From Streptomyces sp. I6 (GTDB taxonomy: Bacteria; Actinomycetota; Actinomycetes; Streptomycetales; Streptomycetaceae), in the NCBI GenBank assembly GCA_003725745.1, contig RHDP01000001.1, forward strand, positions 3,976,501 to 4,040,500: a DNA stretch of 64,000 nt, written 5' to 3'. Made by a program: the position numbers and the translations under genes. The notes under the pieces are model-generated. The model worked only from the letters and a program-made list of their open reading frames with translations, had not been told where the DNA came from and searched no databases. Within the stretch, counting starts at the first letter, position 1; the number at the start of each line of letters is the position of its first letter. Of this stretch, positions 43,306 through 56,302 are shown one piece after another.

Positions 43306-43852
43306 GTGAACCGGAAAAAGCCCACCCAACTTCACCCCTGGACACGTCACTTCAGTGTTCTGCTGTCCCCCACGCCACGTGGCGCCCGCCTCGCCCGCCT
43401 TCTCGCGACTGGAGTGGCTGCGCACCTGGGACCTGCCGCACTCCTCCGTCGAGGCCGCCGAACACCTCGTCGCAGAACTAGCCTCGAACGCCGCCATCCA
43501 CGGGCGCGTCACCGGGCGGGGGTTCCGCCTCGTGCTCCTCGCCGACGCCGGCACCCTCCGCATCGAGGTGACGGACACGCGCGGTGACGACCTGCCCCAC
43601 CGCCGGCCGCCCGCTCCCGATGCCGAGTCCGGACGCGGGCTGGTGCTCGTCGAGGCTCTCGCCGACCGCTGGGGTGTCGAACCGGGTCCCGTCCCCCGCA
43701 AGACCGTGTGGGCCGAACTCGACATGTCACCGAATCCCGGAAAGCCGAACTTCGGTGCGCCGGTCGCTCCCCACCAGGAACCGAGAGGAGAGAAAGAACC
43801 CGACCAAGCCCCACCCCTCCCGCCCGCGGCAGCCGCTCACTCTCACGGGTGA
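43306..43852 (+). CDS. HATPase-type ATP-binding regulator (frameshifted as given)
   Basis: The anti-sigma-factor-like ATP-binding member of the regulator trio. GTG 43306 opens with NRKKPTQLHPWTRHFSVLLS then PTPRGARLARLLAT, the usual N-terminus. The continuation EWLRTWDLP, LVAELASNAAIHGRVTGR (ATP N-box) and RIEVTDTRGDDLPHR (G1 box) is in another frame. Removing one base around 43408-43412 joins them into ~181 residues. This break has the opposite sign to the other frame breaks in the window, so it may be real. These proteins are proposed to antagonise or cooperate with the partner Xre regulator. Confidence 0.75.
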
Positions 43853-44008
43853 ACCTCCCCCACTGAGCTGGATTCGGAGCCGGTCCGCTGCTCTACGCTC
43901 AGCGCGGCACCACACGCGGCACCCCCACCACAACCGAAAAGCAACGGCCCTCGCCGGGACGGCAATCCCAGTGCGAGGGCCTGACCACCAAGGAACTCAA
44001 CCTTCCCG

Positions 44009-44989
44009 ATGGACACCCAGAACCCTAGCGTGCGCCCGCACGCCCAGTCCCGTATCAGCGGGAAAATCCACCCCCGCCGCCCCGGCGGCCCCGCGGCGCG
44101 TCCCGCCGGCGTCATCCACGACAACACCCGGCACACCAGCCACTTCACGGTGATCGGCAACCATCTCGCCCAGCACCGGGAGCTTTCAGGGCTCGCGATC
44201 GGGCTGGGCGTGCACATTCAGTCGCTCAAGGCCGGCAGCCTTGTCGACATCAGGACCCTCGCCGGGCGCTTCCCCGAGGGCCAGGCCCGTATCGCCGCCG
44301 CCCTGCGGGAGCTGGAAGTCCACGGCTATCTGCGGCGCCCTCGCGAGCGCACCCCGAGCGGACGCATGGTCACCCGCACGATCTCCTGCAACCAGCCGGG
44401 CCGGCCGATGCTGCTGGTCGTCTGCCAGGACCGCGCTACCGCCGAATGGGCGGCTCGGCCGGTCCGCTTCGGCCCTCCCCAGTGGCCGCTCCTCACCCTG
44501 CGGCCGCTCGTCGCGGGGCCGCACAACATGCCAGTGCTCACCGACCCCGCCGACGTGCGCAAGGATCTCGCGCTCGCCACACTGTCCGCGATCACCCAGG
44601 CTGCGAATCCGGACATCGGGGTCATACTCAAGGCAATGACCAACGTGCTGCGGGACACGCCCGCAGTCCTCGCCAACCCGATCGTCGAACTCATCGCGCA
44701 GGGTCTGGGCACGTACCCAGCCTCAGAGACATGGAGGAAACTGGTGGCCGTGGACCTCTCTTTCTACAAGTCGCCCCTCTCCGAGGAACTCCGTGACGAG
44801 GGCCGTGCCGAGGGTGAGGCGCGGCGCGCGGCCGAGGACGTCCTGGACGTCCTGGCGGAGCGCGGTATCGCCGTGCCCGAGGCGGTTCGTGAGCGCGTGG
44901 TCGGCTGCGGCGACCCCGACACGCTGCGTCGCTGGCTCCGGCGGGCCGTCACCGCTCCCTCGGCTGACAGTGAGGATGTGACGTGGTGA
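44009..44989 (+). CDS. Chimeric protein: HTH regulator N-half joined to Rpn-like C-half
   Basis: 326 residues. Positions ~40-130 match a streptomycete winged-HTH family (HFTVIGNHLAQHRELSGLAI, LAGRFPEGQARIAAALRELE, YLRRPRERTPSGRMVTRTIS). From ~131 (MLLVVCQDRATAEWAARPV) to the end the sequence instead follows the middle and C-terminal part of Rpn/DUF4351-type transposase-related proteins: LALATLSAITQAANPDIGVI, LRDEGRAEGEARRAAEDVL, and a DTLRRWLRRAVTA tail. Each half normally belongs to a different protein, so the gene looks like a fusion at about base 44399. It lies beside IS110 elements. Whether it is functional is unknown. Confidence 0.6.
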   Translation: MDTQNPSVRPHAQSRISGKIHPRRPGGPAARPAGVIHDNTRHTSHFTVIGNHLAQHRELSGLAIGLGVHIQSLKAGSLVDIRTLAGRFPEGQARIAAALRELEVHGYLRRPRERTPSGRMVTRTISCNQPGRPMLLVVCQDRATAEWAARPVRFGPPQWPLLTLRPLVAGPHNMPVLTDPADVRKDLALATLSAITQAANPDIGVILKAMTNVLRDTPAVLANPIVELIAQGLGTYPASETWRKLVAVDLSFYKSPLSEELRDEGRAEGEARRAAEDVLDVLAERGIAVPEAVRERVVGCGDPDTLRRWLRRAVTAPSADSEDVTW

Positions 44990-45118
44990 CGCTGCTGGTG
45001 GGTCTGACCCCTCGGCTGACTGACGTCTCGACTGTCCTGTTTGGGATTTGTCGGCCCGCCGGGCGTCACCACGCACGCGGCCGGACGGGCGTTTGTGACT
45101 TCATAGCGCCTCTGTGTG

Positions 45119-46153
45119 TCAAGCGACTGCAGCGAGTTGGGTCCGATGGTCGCGTTGCATGATCCGGTAAACCACGTTGGACAGCCGTCGCTTGAGAGCT
45201 CGGCGGGCCTCGGGCGGGGTCTTCCCCTCGGCGATCTTGCGGAGGTAGTAGTCCTGCCCGCGTCCGCCGTCGCGGATCTGGCAGACGGCGATCGTGTGCA
45301 GGACCGAGTTCAGCGCGCGGTTGCCGCCGGTGTTGAGTCGGTGGCGGACGTTGTTGCCGCTGGAGGCGTCCAGGGGCGCGGTGCCTGTGTAGCTGGCGAA
45401 GTGGTGCTCGGTGGGGAAGCGGGTGACGTCGCCGACGTGCCCGAGGACCTTGGCAGCCAGCACGGTTCCCAGGCCCGGCAGGCGGGTGAGCGTGGTGCGG
45501 GTGGCGGCCAGTGCCTCGCGCATCTGGATCTCGTTGTCCTTGACCAGTCGGTCCAGGCGTCGCAGGTCGGCCAGCAGGTCGCGGGCTATGTCGCGGCGGC
45601 AGTTGTCGGTGGCGGTGACGGGGCGGATGCCCTTCATCGCGGCGGCGGCCTTGTCGGCGGACAGACCGGTGGCCACGCCGCCGGGCAACAGGTCACGCAG
45701 GACGGCGTGCAGCCGGTTCAGGACGCGGGTGCGCTCGTGGACCAGGTCGTCGCGCCGCTCGGTCAGCAGCCGCAGGATCGTCGTCTGGTCCTCGGCGGTC
45801 ACCTGCCGCAGGTCGGGGCGGAACAGGGCGACCTGGGCAACGTGGCGGGCGTCTGCCTCGTCGGTCTTGCGGTTGCCGCCGGTGGCCAGCAGCCGGGCCC
45901 TGGCGGAGAGCGTGGCCGGCACGTCGACCACGTCCTCGCCGGCGGCGGCCAGCTGCTGGGCGAGCGAGCGGCCAAGCCCGCCGGCGCCCTCGACGGCGAA
46001 GCGACGCTCGGGCCACTGCTCGCACCAGGCCATGAGCTGGCGGAGCGTACCGGCGTTGACGACGAACCGGCGCTTGGCCAGTTGGTGCCCCGAGGCGTCG
46101 ACGGCGACGGCGGTGTGGGAGGACTTGTGCGGGTCGATACCGATCAGGATCAC
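45119..46153 (-). mobile_element. IS110-family transposase gene (element 1)
   Basis: 344 residues from GTG 46153 (an ATG at 46201 is a longer option). DEDD N-terminal domain: LIGIDPHKSSHTAVAV (first Asp), FAVEGAGGLGRSLAQQL (Glu) and KTDEADARHVAQ (Asp pair). C-terminal transposase_20 domain: RLPGLGTVLAAKVLGHVGD, SYTGTAPLDASSGNNVRHRL (with the serine used for DNA attachment) and NTGGNRALNSVLHTIA. The TGA stop is embedded in a TTGACA box followed by CACAGAGGCGC, resembling IS110 right ends. IS110 elements have no inverted repeats; exact borders cannot be fixed here. Confidence 0.9.
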
Positions 46154-46201
46154 AGGCTGGCCTTGCACTCGACGGGAGCGGGGAGGGAGTGCGGTGGGCA
46201 T

Positions 46202-46477
46202 CCTGACTTGAAGTCACCGTGCCGTCCTCATGCCTCTGTCGAGCCACACCGCGCGGGTGTCGGCCGGCGGCGGCACGCTATGAGAGAGCCAGCCCGTGGG
46301 CGGCAAGGAGCACTGCGGGCCCGTGCCGACCGACACCCTGGACGCTACGGCTGCAGACCGAGCGTCTGGGGTCGATTCAACAAGTCAGGAGCTTGGTCCA
46401 GAAGCCCCGTCACTGTCTTGTCCACCCGCCCGACCGGCGCGTGCCGCCCTCGGAACGGACACGCCACAAGGACGGAC
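46202..46477. ncRNA. Shared left-end region; possible IS110 bridge RNA locus
   Basis: This ~276-base non-coding gap lies between the two divergent IS110 transposase genes. In IS110-group elements the left end upstream of the transposase encodes a structured bridge RNA that specifies donor and target DNA. Several GC stems are possible here, for example around CGGCCGGCGGCGG and GCGGGCCCGTGC. RNA boundaries and guide loops cannot be assigned by eye, and one element may have truncated the other. Confidence 0.4.
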
Positions 46478-47563
46478 ATGACCAGCATGACGCACGACGA
46501 CCCGCAGATCACCGGCGGAGTCGACACCCACGGCCTGACCCACCACGCGGCCGTGATCGACACGGTCGGCCGGCACCTGGCCGACCGGGAGTTCCCCGCC
46601 ACCATCCGCGGCTACCGCGACCTGCTGGACTGGATGCGCTCACACGGCACGCTGCTCGCGGTCGGGGTGGAGGGCACCGGCGCCTACGGCGCCGAACTCG
46701 CCCGGGTGCTGACCGCCGCGGGCGTCACGGTCATCGACGTGGACCGGCCGGACCGCAAGACGCGGCGGATGAAGGGCAAGTCCGACCCGATCGACGCCTA
46801 CGCCGCCGCGACGGCCGTGCTCTCCGGACGCGCCACCGGCACACCGAAGAGCCGGGACGGCGTGGTCGAGGCCGTGCGTGTCCTGCGACTCGCCCGCCGC
46901 AGCGCGGTCAAGGCCCGCACCCAGGCGATGAACCAGATACGCGGCCTGCTCGTCTCAGCCCCCGCGATGCTGCGTGAACAGGTCACCGGTCTGGACCGGG
47001 CCGCACTGATACGCACACTCACCCGGCTGCGGCCCGGAGACGATCTGTCGCGGCCGCTGACGGCGACCCGGGCATCGCTGCGCCGCCTGGCCCGGCGTCA
47101 CCAGGCACTTGACGCCGAGATCGCCGATCTCGATACCGAGATCGGCCCGCTGGTCAAGCAAGCCGCCCCGCAGCTGCTGGAGCTGTTCGGCGTCGGCCCC
47201 GAGACCGCCGGCCAGCTGCTGGCCTCGGCTGGGGACAACCCGGAGCGGATGCGGTCCGAGGGCGCGTTCGCGCACCTGGCGGGGGTCGCACCGGTCCCGG
47301 CCTCGTCCGGACGAACCCACCGCCACCGCCTCAACCGCGGTGGCGACAGGGCGGCGAACAACGCCCTGCACACCATCGTCCTCACCCGCATGCGCTTCGA
47401 CGAACGCACCCGCGCCTACGTCGAACGCCGCACCAAGGAAGGGCTGAACAAGAAGGACATCATGCGCTGCCTCAAGCGATTCGTCGCCCGCGAGGTCTAC
47501 CGCGCCCTGACCAGCACACCAACCGAACAAATCACTCAAACCGACCTGGCTCCAGCGGCTTGA
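46478..47563 (+). mobile_element. IS110-family transposase gene (element 2)
   Basis: 361 residues from ATG 46478. DEDD domain: GGVDTHGLTHHAAVID, AVGVEGTGAYGAELARVL, KGKSDPIDAYAAATAV. C-terminal domain: LFGVGPETAGQLLASAGDN, HLAGVAPVPASSGRTHRHRL with the catalytic Ser region, and NRGGDRAANNALHTIVLTRM. It differs clearly from the adjacent element, so this is not a duplication. The TGA stop again sits in TTGACA followed by GCCATAGGAGCATC, the same kind of right end as element 1. Both catalytic domains look complete, so it may be active. Confidence 0.92.
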
Positions 47564-47794
47564 CAGCCATAGGAGCATCGCGATCTTCGCGGACGAGTAG
47601 TCCGGCCCGGCCGAGCCGGGCCGTCGGGCACCGTCCGGCGGGTCGCGAGCGCACCGGGTGACGGCAGTGGAACGGGACGAAGATCGTCTGGCTCCGGCAT
47701 CGTCGGTACCACCGGGGCCATCGACAATGACGGCGTCTTCGGGCCCGGACGCATCTCGTGTGCCGGGTCCTTCACGTCAGAGTGGAGCCCCACC

Positions 47795-48013
47795 ATGTCG
47801 TGGGTGGTAGGAACGGGCACCCTGCTGGGGCTTCTCGCGATCGCATGGGCAATCGTCACGCTGCGGACAGGGTGGGTCGCGCCCATGGCACGCCGCTACG
47901 TCACGTGGCCCCACCTTTACGGTCTCGCTGCCCTGCTCACGGGCAGCTCCGCCGTGCTGCAGAGCCTCTTCTGCTTTCGACTCCCGCCGAGCGTCTCCTG
48001 GGATGTCCGGTAG
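47795..48013 (+). CDS. Small hypothetical membrane protein
   Basis: A 72-residue frame with two hydrophobic stretches (VVGTGTLLGLLAIAWAIVTL and LYGLAALLTGSSAVLQSLF) separated by a basic/aromatic turn (MARRYVTWPH). It ends soon after the second helix. ATG 47795 has GTGGAG upstream. I do not recognise the family with certainty. It could be the start of a longer membrane protein cut short. It lies between IS110 element 2 and the rpsL promoter. Confidence 0.5.
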   Translation: MSWVVGTGTLLGLLAIAWAIVTLRTGWVAPMARRYVTWPHLYGLAALLTGSSAVLQSLFCFRLPPSVSWDVR

Positions 48014-48250
48014 CTCCGGTCCCGGCGCCGCGGCTCCGCCCCGCCTCCACCATGCGCGCGCGGGCCCGATGGTGCCGGGCCGCACCGGCGAGGCGGTGTC
48101 GCGTCGGACGTGCTCCACGTGCGCGTACCGCCGTGGTGGCCGCCCCGTGCCCGGTCGGCGCGAGGGGCCCGGGAGGCCGCCGGGACATGCGGCGGGGTAT
48201 CCGGCCGGGGCGGCGGTTGTTCCGGCGTGTCGCTCCCCGTCTCATTTGTT
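48014..48250. other. Spacer upstream of the str operon promoter
   Basis: No gene supported; GC-rich sequence with short inverted repeats. Confidence 0.4.
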
Positions 48251-48279
48251 TTGACCGGAGTCCATGGGCTAGGTACGCT
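48251..48279 (+). promoter_or_regulatory. Promoter of the str operon (rpsL-rpsG-fusA-tuf)
   Basis: TTGACC (48251-48256), a 17-nt spacer and TACGCT (48274-48279): an excellent primary-sigma match about 190 nt upstream of rpsL. Confidence 0.8.
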
Positions 48280-48396
48280 CAGACCTTGTGCCTGGGGTGT
48301 GCCCTGGCCCTCGTGCGTGCCTACGACCGTGCGGGGAGCCTGTATCGGCCACCGTAATCTGCGCCTTTTCCGCCTTCGGCGGGGGTCCGCGGTATT

Positions 48397-48421
48397 CGAC
48401 ACACCCGACCGCGTGGGTCGG
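48397..48421 (+). promoter_or_regulatory. Leader hairpin element shared with rpsJ
   Basis: A 25-nt block in the rpsL leader containing CCGACC-GCGTG-GGTCGG (6-bp stem). It is 24/25 identical to 55245-55269 in the rpsJ leader. It lies 50 nt before the rpsL start codon and is probably a structured RNA control element. Confidence 0.65.
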
Positions 48422-48471
48422 CGACGTTCCAGGTTAGCTTTACTACACGGCACACAGAAACCGGAGAAGTA

Positions 48472-48843
48472 GTGCCTACGATCCAGCAGCTGGTCCGGAA
48501 GGGCCGGCAGGACAAGGTCGAGAAGAACAAGACGCCCGCACTCGAGGGTTCCCCTCAGCGTCGCGGCGTCTGCACGCGTGTGTTCACGACCACCCCGAAG
48601 AAGCCGAACTCGGCCCTCCGTAAGGTCGCGCGTGTGCGTCTGACCTCGGGCATCGAGGTCACGGCCTACATTCCGGGTGAGGGACACAACCTGCAGGAGC
48701 ACTCCATCGTGCTCGTGCGTGGTGGCCGTGTGAAGGACCTGCCGGGTGTTCGCTACAAGATCATCCGCGGTTCTCTCGACACCCAGGGTGTCAAGAACCG
48801 CAAGCAGGCCCGCAGCCGCTACGGCGCCAAGAAGGAGAAGTAA
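48472..48843 (+). CDS. rpsL: Ribosomal protein uS12
   Basis: A 123-residue S12 of the decoding centre. [19 protein letters not shown] includes the streptomycin-determining Lys43 in wild-type form, and [11 protein letters not shown] has wild-type Lys88. The GTG start overlaps a TAG (TAGTG), with GGAGAAG as the ribosome site. First gene of the str operon; the rpsG start is 2 bases after its stop. Confidence 0.98.
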   Translation: MPTIQQLVRKGRQDKVEKNKTPALEGSPQRRGVCTRVFTTTPKKPNSALRKVARVRLTSGIEVTAYIPGEGHNLQEHSIVLVRGGRVKDLPGVRYKIIRGSLDTQGVKNRKQARSRYGAKKEK

Positions 48844-48845
48844 GA

Positions 48846-49316
48846 ATGCCTCGTAAGGGCCCCGCCCCGAAGCGCCCGGTCATCATCGACCCGGTCTACG
48901 GTTCTCCTCTGGTGACCTCGCTGATCAACAAGATCCTGCTGAACGGCAAGCGTTCCACCGCCGAGCGCATCGTCTACGGCGCCATGGAAGGCCTCCGCGA
49001 GAAGACCGGCAACGACCCGGTCATCACGCTGAAGCGCGCCCTCGAGAACGTCAAGCCGGCGCTCGAGGTCAAGTCCCGCCGTGTCGGTGGCGCCACCTAC
49101 CAGGTCCCGGTCGAGGTCAAGCCCGGCCGCGCGTCCACGCTGGCCCTGCGCTGGCTCGTGGGCTACTCGCGCGCCCGCCGTGAGAAGACCATGACCGAGC
49201 GCCTCATGAACGAACTGCTCGACGCCTCGAACGGCCTCGGCGCTTCGGTCAAGAAGCGCGAGGACACGCACAAGATGGCCGAGTCCAACAAGGCCTTCGC
49301 GCACTACCGCTGGTAG
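48846..49316 (+). CDS. rpsG: Ribosomal protein uS7
   Basis: A 156-residue S7, the 30S head assembly initiator. It has [40 protein letters not shown], and the C-terminal [20 protein letters not shown]. It is tightly spaced behind rpsL and upstream of fusA. Confidence 0.98.
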   Translation: MPRKGPAPKRPVIIDPVYGSPLVTSLINKILLNGKRSTAERIVYGAMEGLREKTGNDPVITLKRALENVKPALEVKSRRVGGATYQVPVEVKPGRASTLALRWLVGYSRARREKTMTERLMNELLDASNGLGASVKKREDTHKMAESNKAFAHYRW

Positions 49317-49356
49317 TCGCAGACCCCATCGAGAACCGAGAGAAGACTGAAGCCTT

Positions 49357-51483
<2,127 letters not shown>

Positions 51484-51635
51484 CTCACCCGAGTACACGC
51501 TTTAGGCTTGACGCCGTACCGTCGGGGCGCTCCCCGCGAACCCGTGAGGCTCGTCCCGGCGGTCGGCACCACCAGCAAAGATCACCCTGGCGCCGATGAG
51601 TAAGGCGTACAGAACCACTCCACAGGAGGACCCCA

Positions 51636-52829
<1,194 letters not shown>

Positions 52830-52874
52830 GTTCTTGGCCGTCTGACCCGGCAGCTCCGCAGCGAGCCGCAAGCG

Positions 52875-52906
52875 AGGGGCCCCGCACCGTGAGGTGCGGG
52901 GCCCCT
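52875..52906 (+). terminator. Terminator after tuf
   Basis: AGGGGCCCCGCACC, loop GTGA, then its perfect complement GGTGCGGGGCCCCT and TT. The 52907-53452 stretch that follows has no gene. Confidence 0.92.
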
Positions 52907-53243
52907 TGCCGTGCCAGGGCGCTGCTCCCGGCCGGTCCTGCTCCGCGCGATGTCGCCGGTCCCGGTGCCAGGCCCCCGGTCCCACGTCATGCGGTGCGTC
53001 GCCACTGTAGGCGGGGGGGGTACGACGGTGCTCGACCGAGACACCCGGCGACCCGAATACCTGGCGACCGAAATACCCGGGGGCCGGATGCCCGGTGGCC
53101 GTGGGAACCCGGAGGCGGGGAGCAGGAAGGCGCGGAACCCGGAGGCGGGACCTCGCAGTGCGGCGGTGGCCCCACCCCGTCCGCGTCCGCGACCGGCCGC
53201 TTCCCTGCGCCGGCCGCCTCCCGCGCAGGCGACGGACTCCCTC

Positions 53244-53297
53244 GTGCTCCCGCTCCGGCCGGTGCTCCCGCTTCGGCCGGTGCTCCCGCTTCGGCCG
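53244..53297. repeat. Three tandem copies of an 18-bp unit
   Basis: GTGCTCCCGCTTCGGCCG repeated three times (first copy with one change) in the gap after tuf. Confidence 0.85.
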
Positions 53298-53452
53298 GTG
53301 CGGCCGCGGCGCACATCGCGCGGCCGGCCGGAGCGCACATGATCACGGGTGCGGGGGAGCGGGAGGCCGGTCCGCACCTGCTTGTATCTTCTGTCTACTC
53401 GTGGAATGTCCACGACATGGGCACGGGGTGCCAGGACCAGGGGTGGGGACCA

Positions 53453-54576
53453 GTGGGAACGAGTACGCCGGAGGGCCGGCCCGGTGACGAGCCGTCGGTC
53501 TCGGACAAGGAGTGGGACGACTTCCTCCGCGGGGCCGCGGAGGGCGGACGGGACGCACCCGTGGAGCCGTCGGCGCGGGCGCGCCTGGTGACGCAGCGGC
53601 TGAGGGCGGAGGAGAGCGCGGCCGGGAGGACGCCCGGGGGAACGAGCGGCCGCGGAGGCGCCGGTGGCGCCCGCCGCTCATCGCCGGGGTGGCCGCCTTG
53701 GCGCTCGCCGTCGTCGCCATCCGGCCGGAACTGGTCGTCGACCGGCTCCCGGGCGCCGGGGGCGGTTCCGGCACGGACGCCGCGCCGCTCGCCGCGGAGA
53801 CCGCGCCTCCCACGGCGGCGCCCTCCGGGGACCTGTTTCCGGACATGCCGACGCTGGAGGAGCCGTTCCGGGGGTCCCCGGCGGTGGCCTGGGCGGACGG
53901 GGTGGCGGGGATCGAGGTGCCCGAGGCCAGGGCGGTCGGCGGGATGAGCAGGGACCAGGTCGCGCACGCGCTGCGCAGCACGAAGGAGCTGCTGGTCGCG
54001 TCGAACCTCGATCGTGCGACGCTCCGGGGTGAGCACCCGGCGAAGGCGCTCGGGCTGCTGGACCCGCTCCAGAAGGACGGTCACGGTCTGATGGAGAAGG
54101 GGCTGCGCGACCCCCGCGAGGACCAGGATCCGCTGTGGCTGCTGAGCCGCTTCGACCCGGCCGAGGTGCGTGTGGCGGGCGACACGGTCAAGACCCGGGG
54201 GCGGCTGACCTTCGCCAAGGGCGACCGCGACGGCTCCGTCGAGGTCAAGGCCGACTACACCTTCGTCTACCCGCTGGTGAAGGCGGAGCCGGGCGCGGAC
54301 GAGGTGGCGCGCACGATCGTCCGGAGGGAGCTGACCGTCGCCCTGTACGACCCGGCGGGGACGGTGACCACACCGGGCAGGCTGGTCGTGATCGCGTGGA
54401 AGTCGACCACCGGGAACACCGACTGCGCCCGGGACGGTGACGGGTTCCTCCACCCGCAGTTCCGGACGGACCTGGCCCCCGGCCCCGAGGGATCAGGCCC
54501 GGCGGTGGACCCGTACGACCGCAGCAAGGACCTCGACGCCCTGCCGCAGGAGTGCGGGACGGTGACGCGTACCTGA
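53453..54576 (+). CDS. Hypothetical single-span membrane protein (frameshifted as given)
   Basis: The N-terminal frame starts at GTG 53453 behind GGTGGGG and reads GTSTPEGRPGDEPSVSDKEW, DDFLRGAAEGGRD. The rest is in another frame from about 53637. Adding one G to the G5 run at 53636-53640 gives a 374-residue protein. It has an acidic cytoplasmic head, an Arg-rich stretch, one membrane helix (PPLIAGVAALALAVVAI) and a ~270-residue external domain with conserved features LSRFDPAEVRVAGDTV and CARDGDGFLHP. I do not recognise the family. It is the only gene between the str and S10 operons. Confidence 0.75.
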
Positions 54577-54942
54577 CGGTCTGCCGTACCCCTGCCGTAC
54601 CCCCGGCCGGTGCCTGCCGGTGCCTGCCGGTGCCTGCCGGACCGCGCCCGTCGTCCGGCGGGTGCGCCGCCGGCGCCGCGCCCGCCGGACCGGTGGCGGG
54701 GTCGCGGCGCGCGAGTGGGCCGCCCCGCCCGGAGCCAGCCCTCCGGGCCGAGGGCGGTCACCCGGGGCAGCGGCCGGGCGCCCGCTGCCTCTCAGGAGGG
54801 CGAGGCGGGCGCCGGAAAGGGGGCCAACAAGGCCCTGGCGGCGGGACGTTGCGGTCCTGTGATCGTTCGGGCCGAGGGGCAGGCCCGCCGGCCACCGGAG
54901 CCCCTCGCCGAGGGCTGCGGCCGCATCCATGCGTGCCGCGGT
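54577..54942. other. Spacer upstream of the S10 operon
   Basis: No gene supported. It contains GGTGCCTGCC three times in tandem (54609-54638) and CCGTACCCCTG units just before it. Confidence 0.5.
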
Positions 54943-54970
54943 TTGACCTTCGTCACGACCGGGGTAGTCT
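54943..54970 (+). promoter_or_regulatory. Promoter of the S10 operon
   Basis: TTGACC (54943-54948), a 16-nt spacer and TAGTCT (54965-54970). The resulting leader before rpsJ is unusually long, about 350 nt. Confidence 0.7.
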
Positions 54971-55244
54971 CTTCGGCTCGATTGGCGCCCCAGCGGCCCG
55001 TATGGCAGACTGTCCGGGTTGCTCGGTTGCGTGCCGATGCTGCGCGCCTCCCGCCGGGAGGACCGGAAGCGAGTCCCACAGTACTCGTCACCCCTGATCA
55101 GGGGTGGAAGTACGGGAATCTTCCGGGAAGCGTGAGCGGGGCGCCTGCCAGGCACCCGGTGGGTGTCACCCCCCGGCTTCGTGGTCCCAGGGACCGCACC
55201 CCCTTGGTTGGGAAATCCTTCGGGAGATCTTCGTAGAGGGGCTG

Positions 55245-55269
55245 CGACACGCCCGACCGCGTGGGTCGG
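55245..55269 (+). promoter_or_regulatory. Leader hairpin element shared with rpsL
   Basis: Second copy of the 25-nt block (one mismatch to 48397-48421) with the CCGACC-GCGTG-GGTCGG hairpin, 59 nt before the rpsJ start. Confidence 0.65.
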
Positions 55270-55328
55270 AGGAGACGAGAAGCCTCCGGGTTCCGGAGCG
55301 TTACGAGAGACAGGACTACGAAGTAGCC

Positions 55329-55637
55329 ATGGCGGGACAGAAGATCCGCATCCGGCTCAAGGCCTACGACCACGAGGTCATCGACTCCTCGGCGAAGAAG
55401 ATCGTCGAGACGGTGACCCGCACTGGTGCGTCGGTCGCGGGCCCGGTGCCGCTGCCCACTGAGAAGAACGTGTACTGCGTCATCAAGTCGCCGCACAAGT
55501 ACAAGGACTCGCGCGAGCACTTCGAGATGCGCACGCACAAGCGCCTCATCGACATCCTCGACCCCACGCCGAAGACGGTCGACTCGCTCATGCGTCTCGA
55601 CCTGCCGGCCGGCGTCGACATCGAGATCAAGCTCTGA
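55329..55637 (+). CDS. rpsJ: Ribosomal protein uS10
   Basis: A 102-residue S10 (NusE), also an antitermination partner of NusG. It has [40 protein letters not shown] and [14 protein letters not shown] 55329 is the only start giving the family N-terminus. First gene of the S10 operon. Confidence 0.98.
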   Translation: MAGQKIRIRLKAYDHEVIDSSAKKIVETVTRTGASVAGPVPLPTEKNVYCVIKSPHKYKDSREHFEMRTHKRLIDILDPTPKTVDSLMRLDLPAGVDIEIKL

Positions 55638-55650
55638 GGTGACGCGCGAG

Positions 55651-56294
55651 ATGGCTAAGCAGATCAAGGGCATCCTGGGCGAGAAGCTCGGCATGACTCA
55701 GGTCTGGGACGAGAACAACCGTGTCGTCCCGGTCACCGTCGTCAAGGCCGGCCCCAACGTCGTCACCCAGATCCGTACGAACGACACCGACGGCTACGAG
55801 TCGGTCCAGATCGCCTTCGGCGAGATCGACCCGCGCAAGGTGAACAAGCCCCTCAAGGGCCACTTCGCCAAGGCCGACGTCACCCCCCGCCGTCACCTCG
55901 TCGAGATCCGTACCGCCGACGCCGGCGAGTACACCCTCGGCCAGGAGGTCACCGCCGAGGTCTTCGAGGCGGGCGTGAAGGTCGACGTCACCGGCAAGAG
56001 CAAGGGCAAGGGCTTCGCCGGTGTCATGAAGCGCCACAACTTCCGTGGCCTGGGCGCCGGACACGGCACCCAGCGCAAGCACCGCTCCCCGGTTCCATCG
56101 GTGGCTGCGCCACCCCGGGCCGTGTGTTCAAGGGCCTCCGCATGGCGGGCCGCATGGGCAACGAGCGGGTCACCACCCAGAACCTGACCGTCCACGCCGT
56201 TGACGCGGAGAAGGGTCTGCTGCTCATCAAGGGCGCGGTTCCCGGTCCGAACGGCGGCCTCGTCCTGGTCCGTACCGCGGCCAAGGGGGCCTGA
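55651..56294 (+). CDS. rplC: Ribosomal protein uL3 (frameshifted as given)
   Basis: L3 near the peptidyl-transferase centre. The frame reads normally from [19 protein letters not shown] to [11 protein letters not shown], then breaks. One extra C in the C4 run at 56087-56090 restores [20 protein letters not shown] and the terminal [14 protein letters not shown], for 214 residues. Because rplC is essential, the break is read as a sequencing error. Confidence 0.95.
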
Positions 56295-56302
56295 GGTAAC
56301 CG

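Noticed and set aside
48317-48472. Leader ORF ending in TAG overlapping the rpsL GTG
   Set aside because: Attractive because it would be coupled to rpsL, but no Shine-Dalgarno precedes a start, and in the rpsJ leader the same frame is interrupted by a stop at 55234; an RNA structure explains the conservation more simply.
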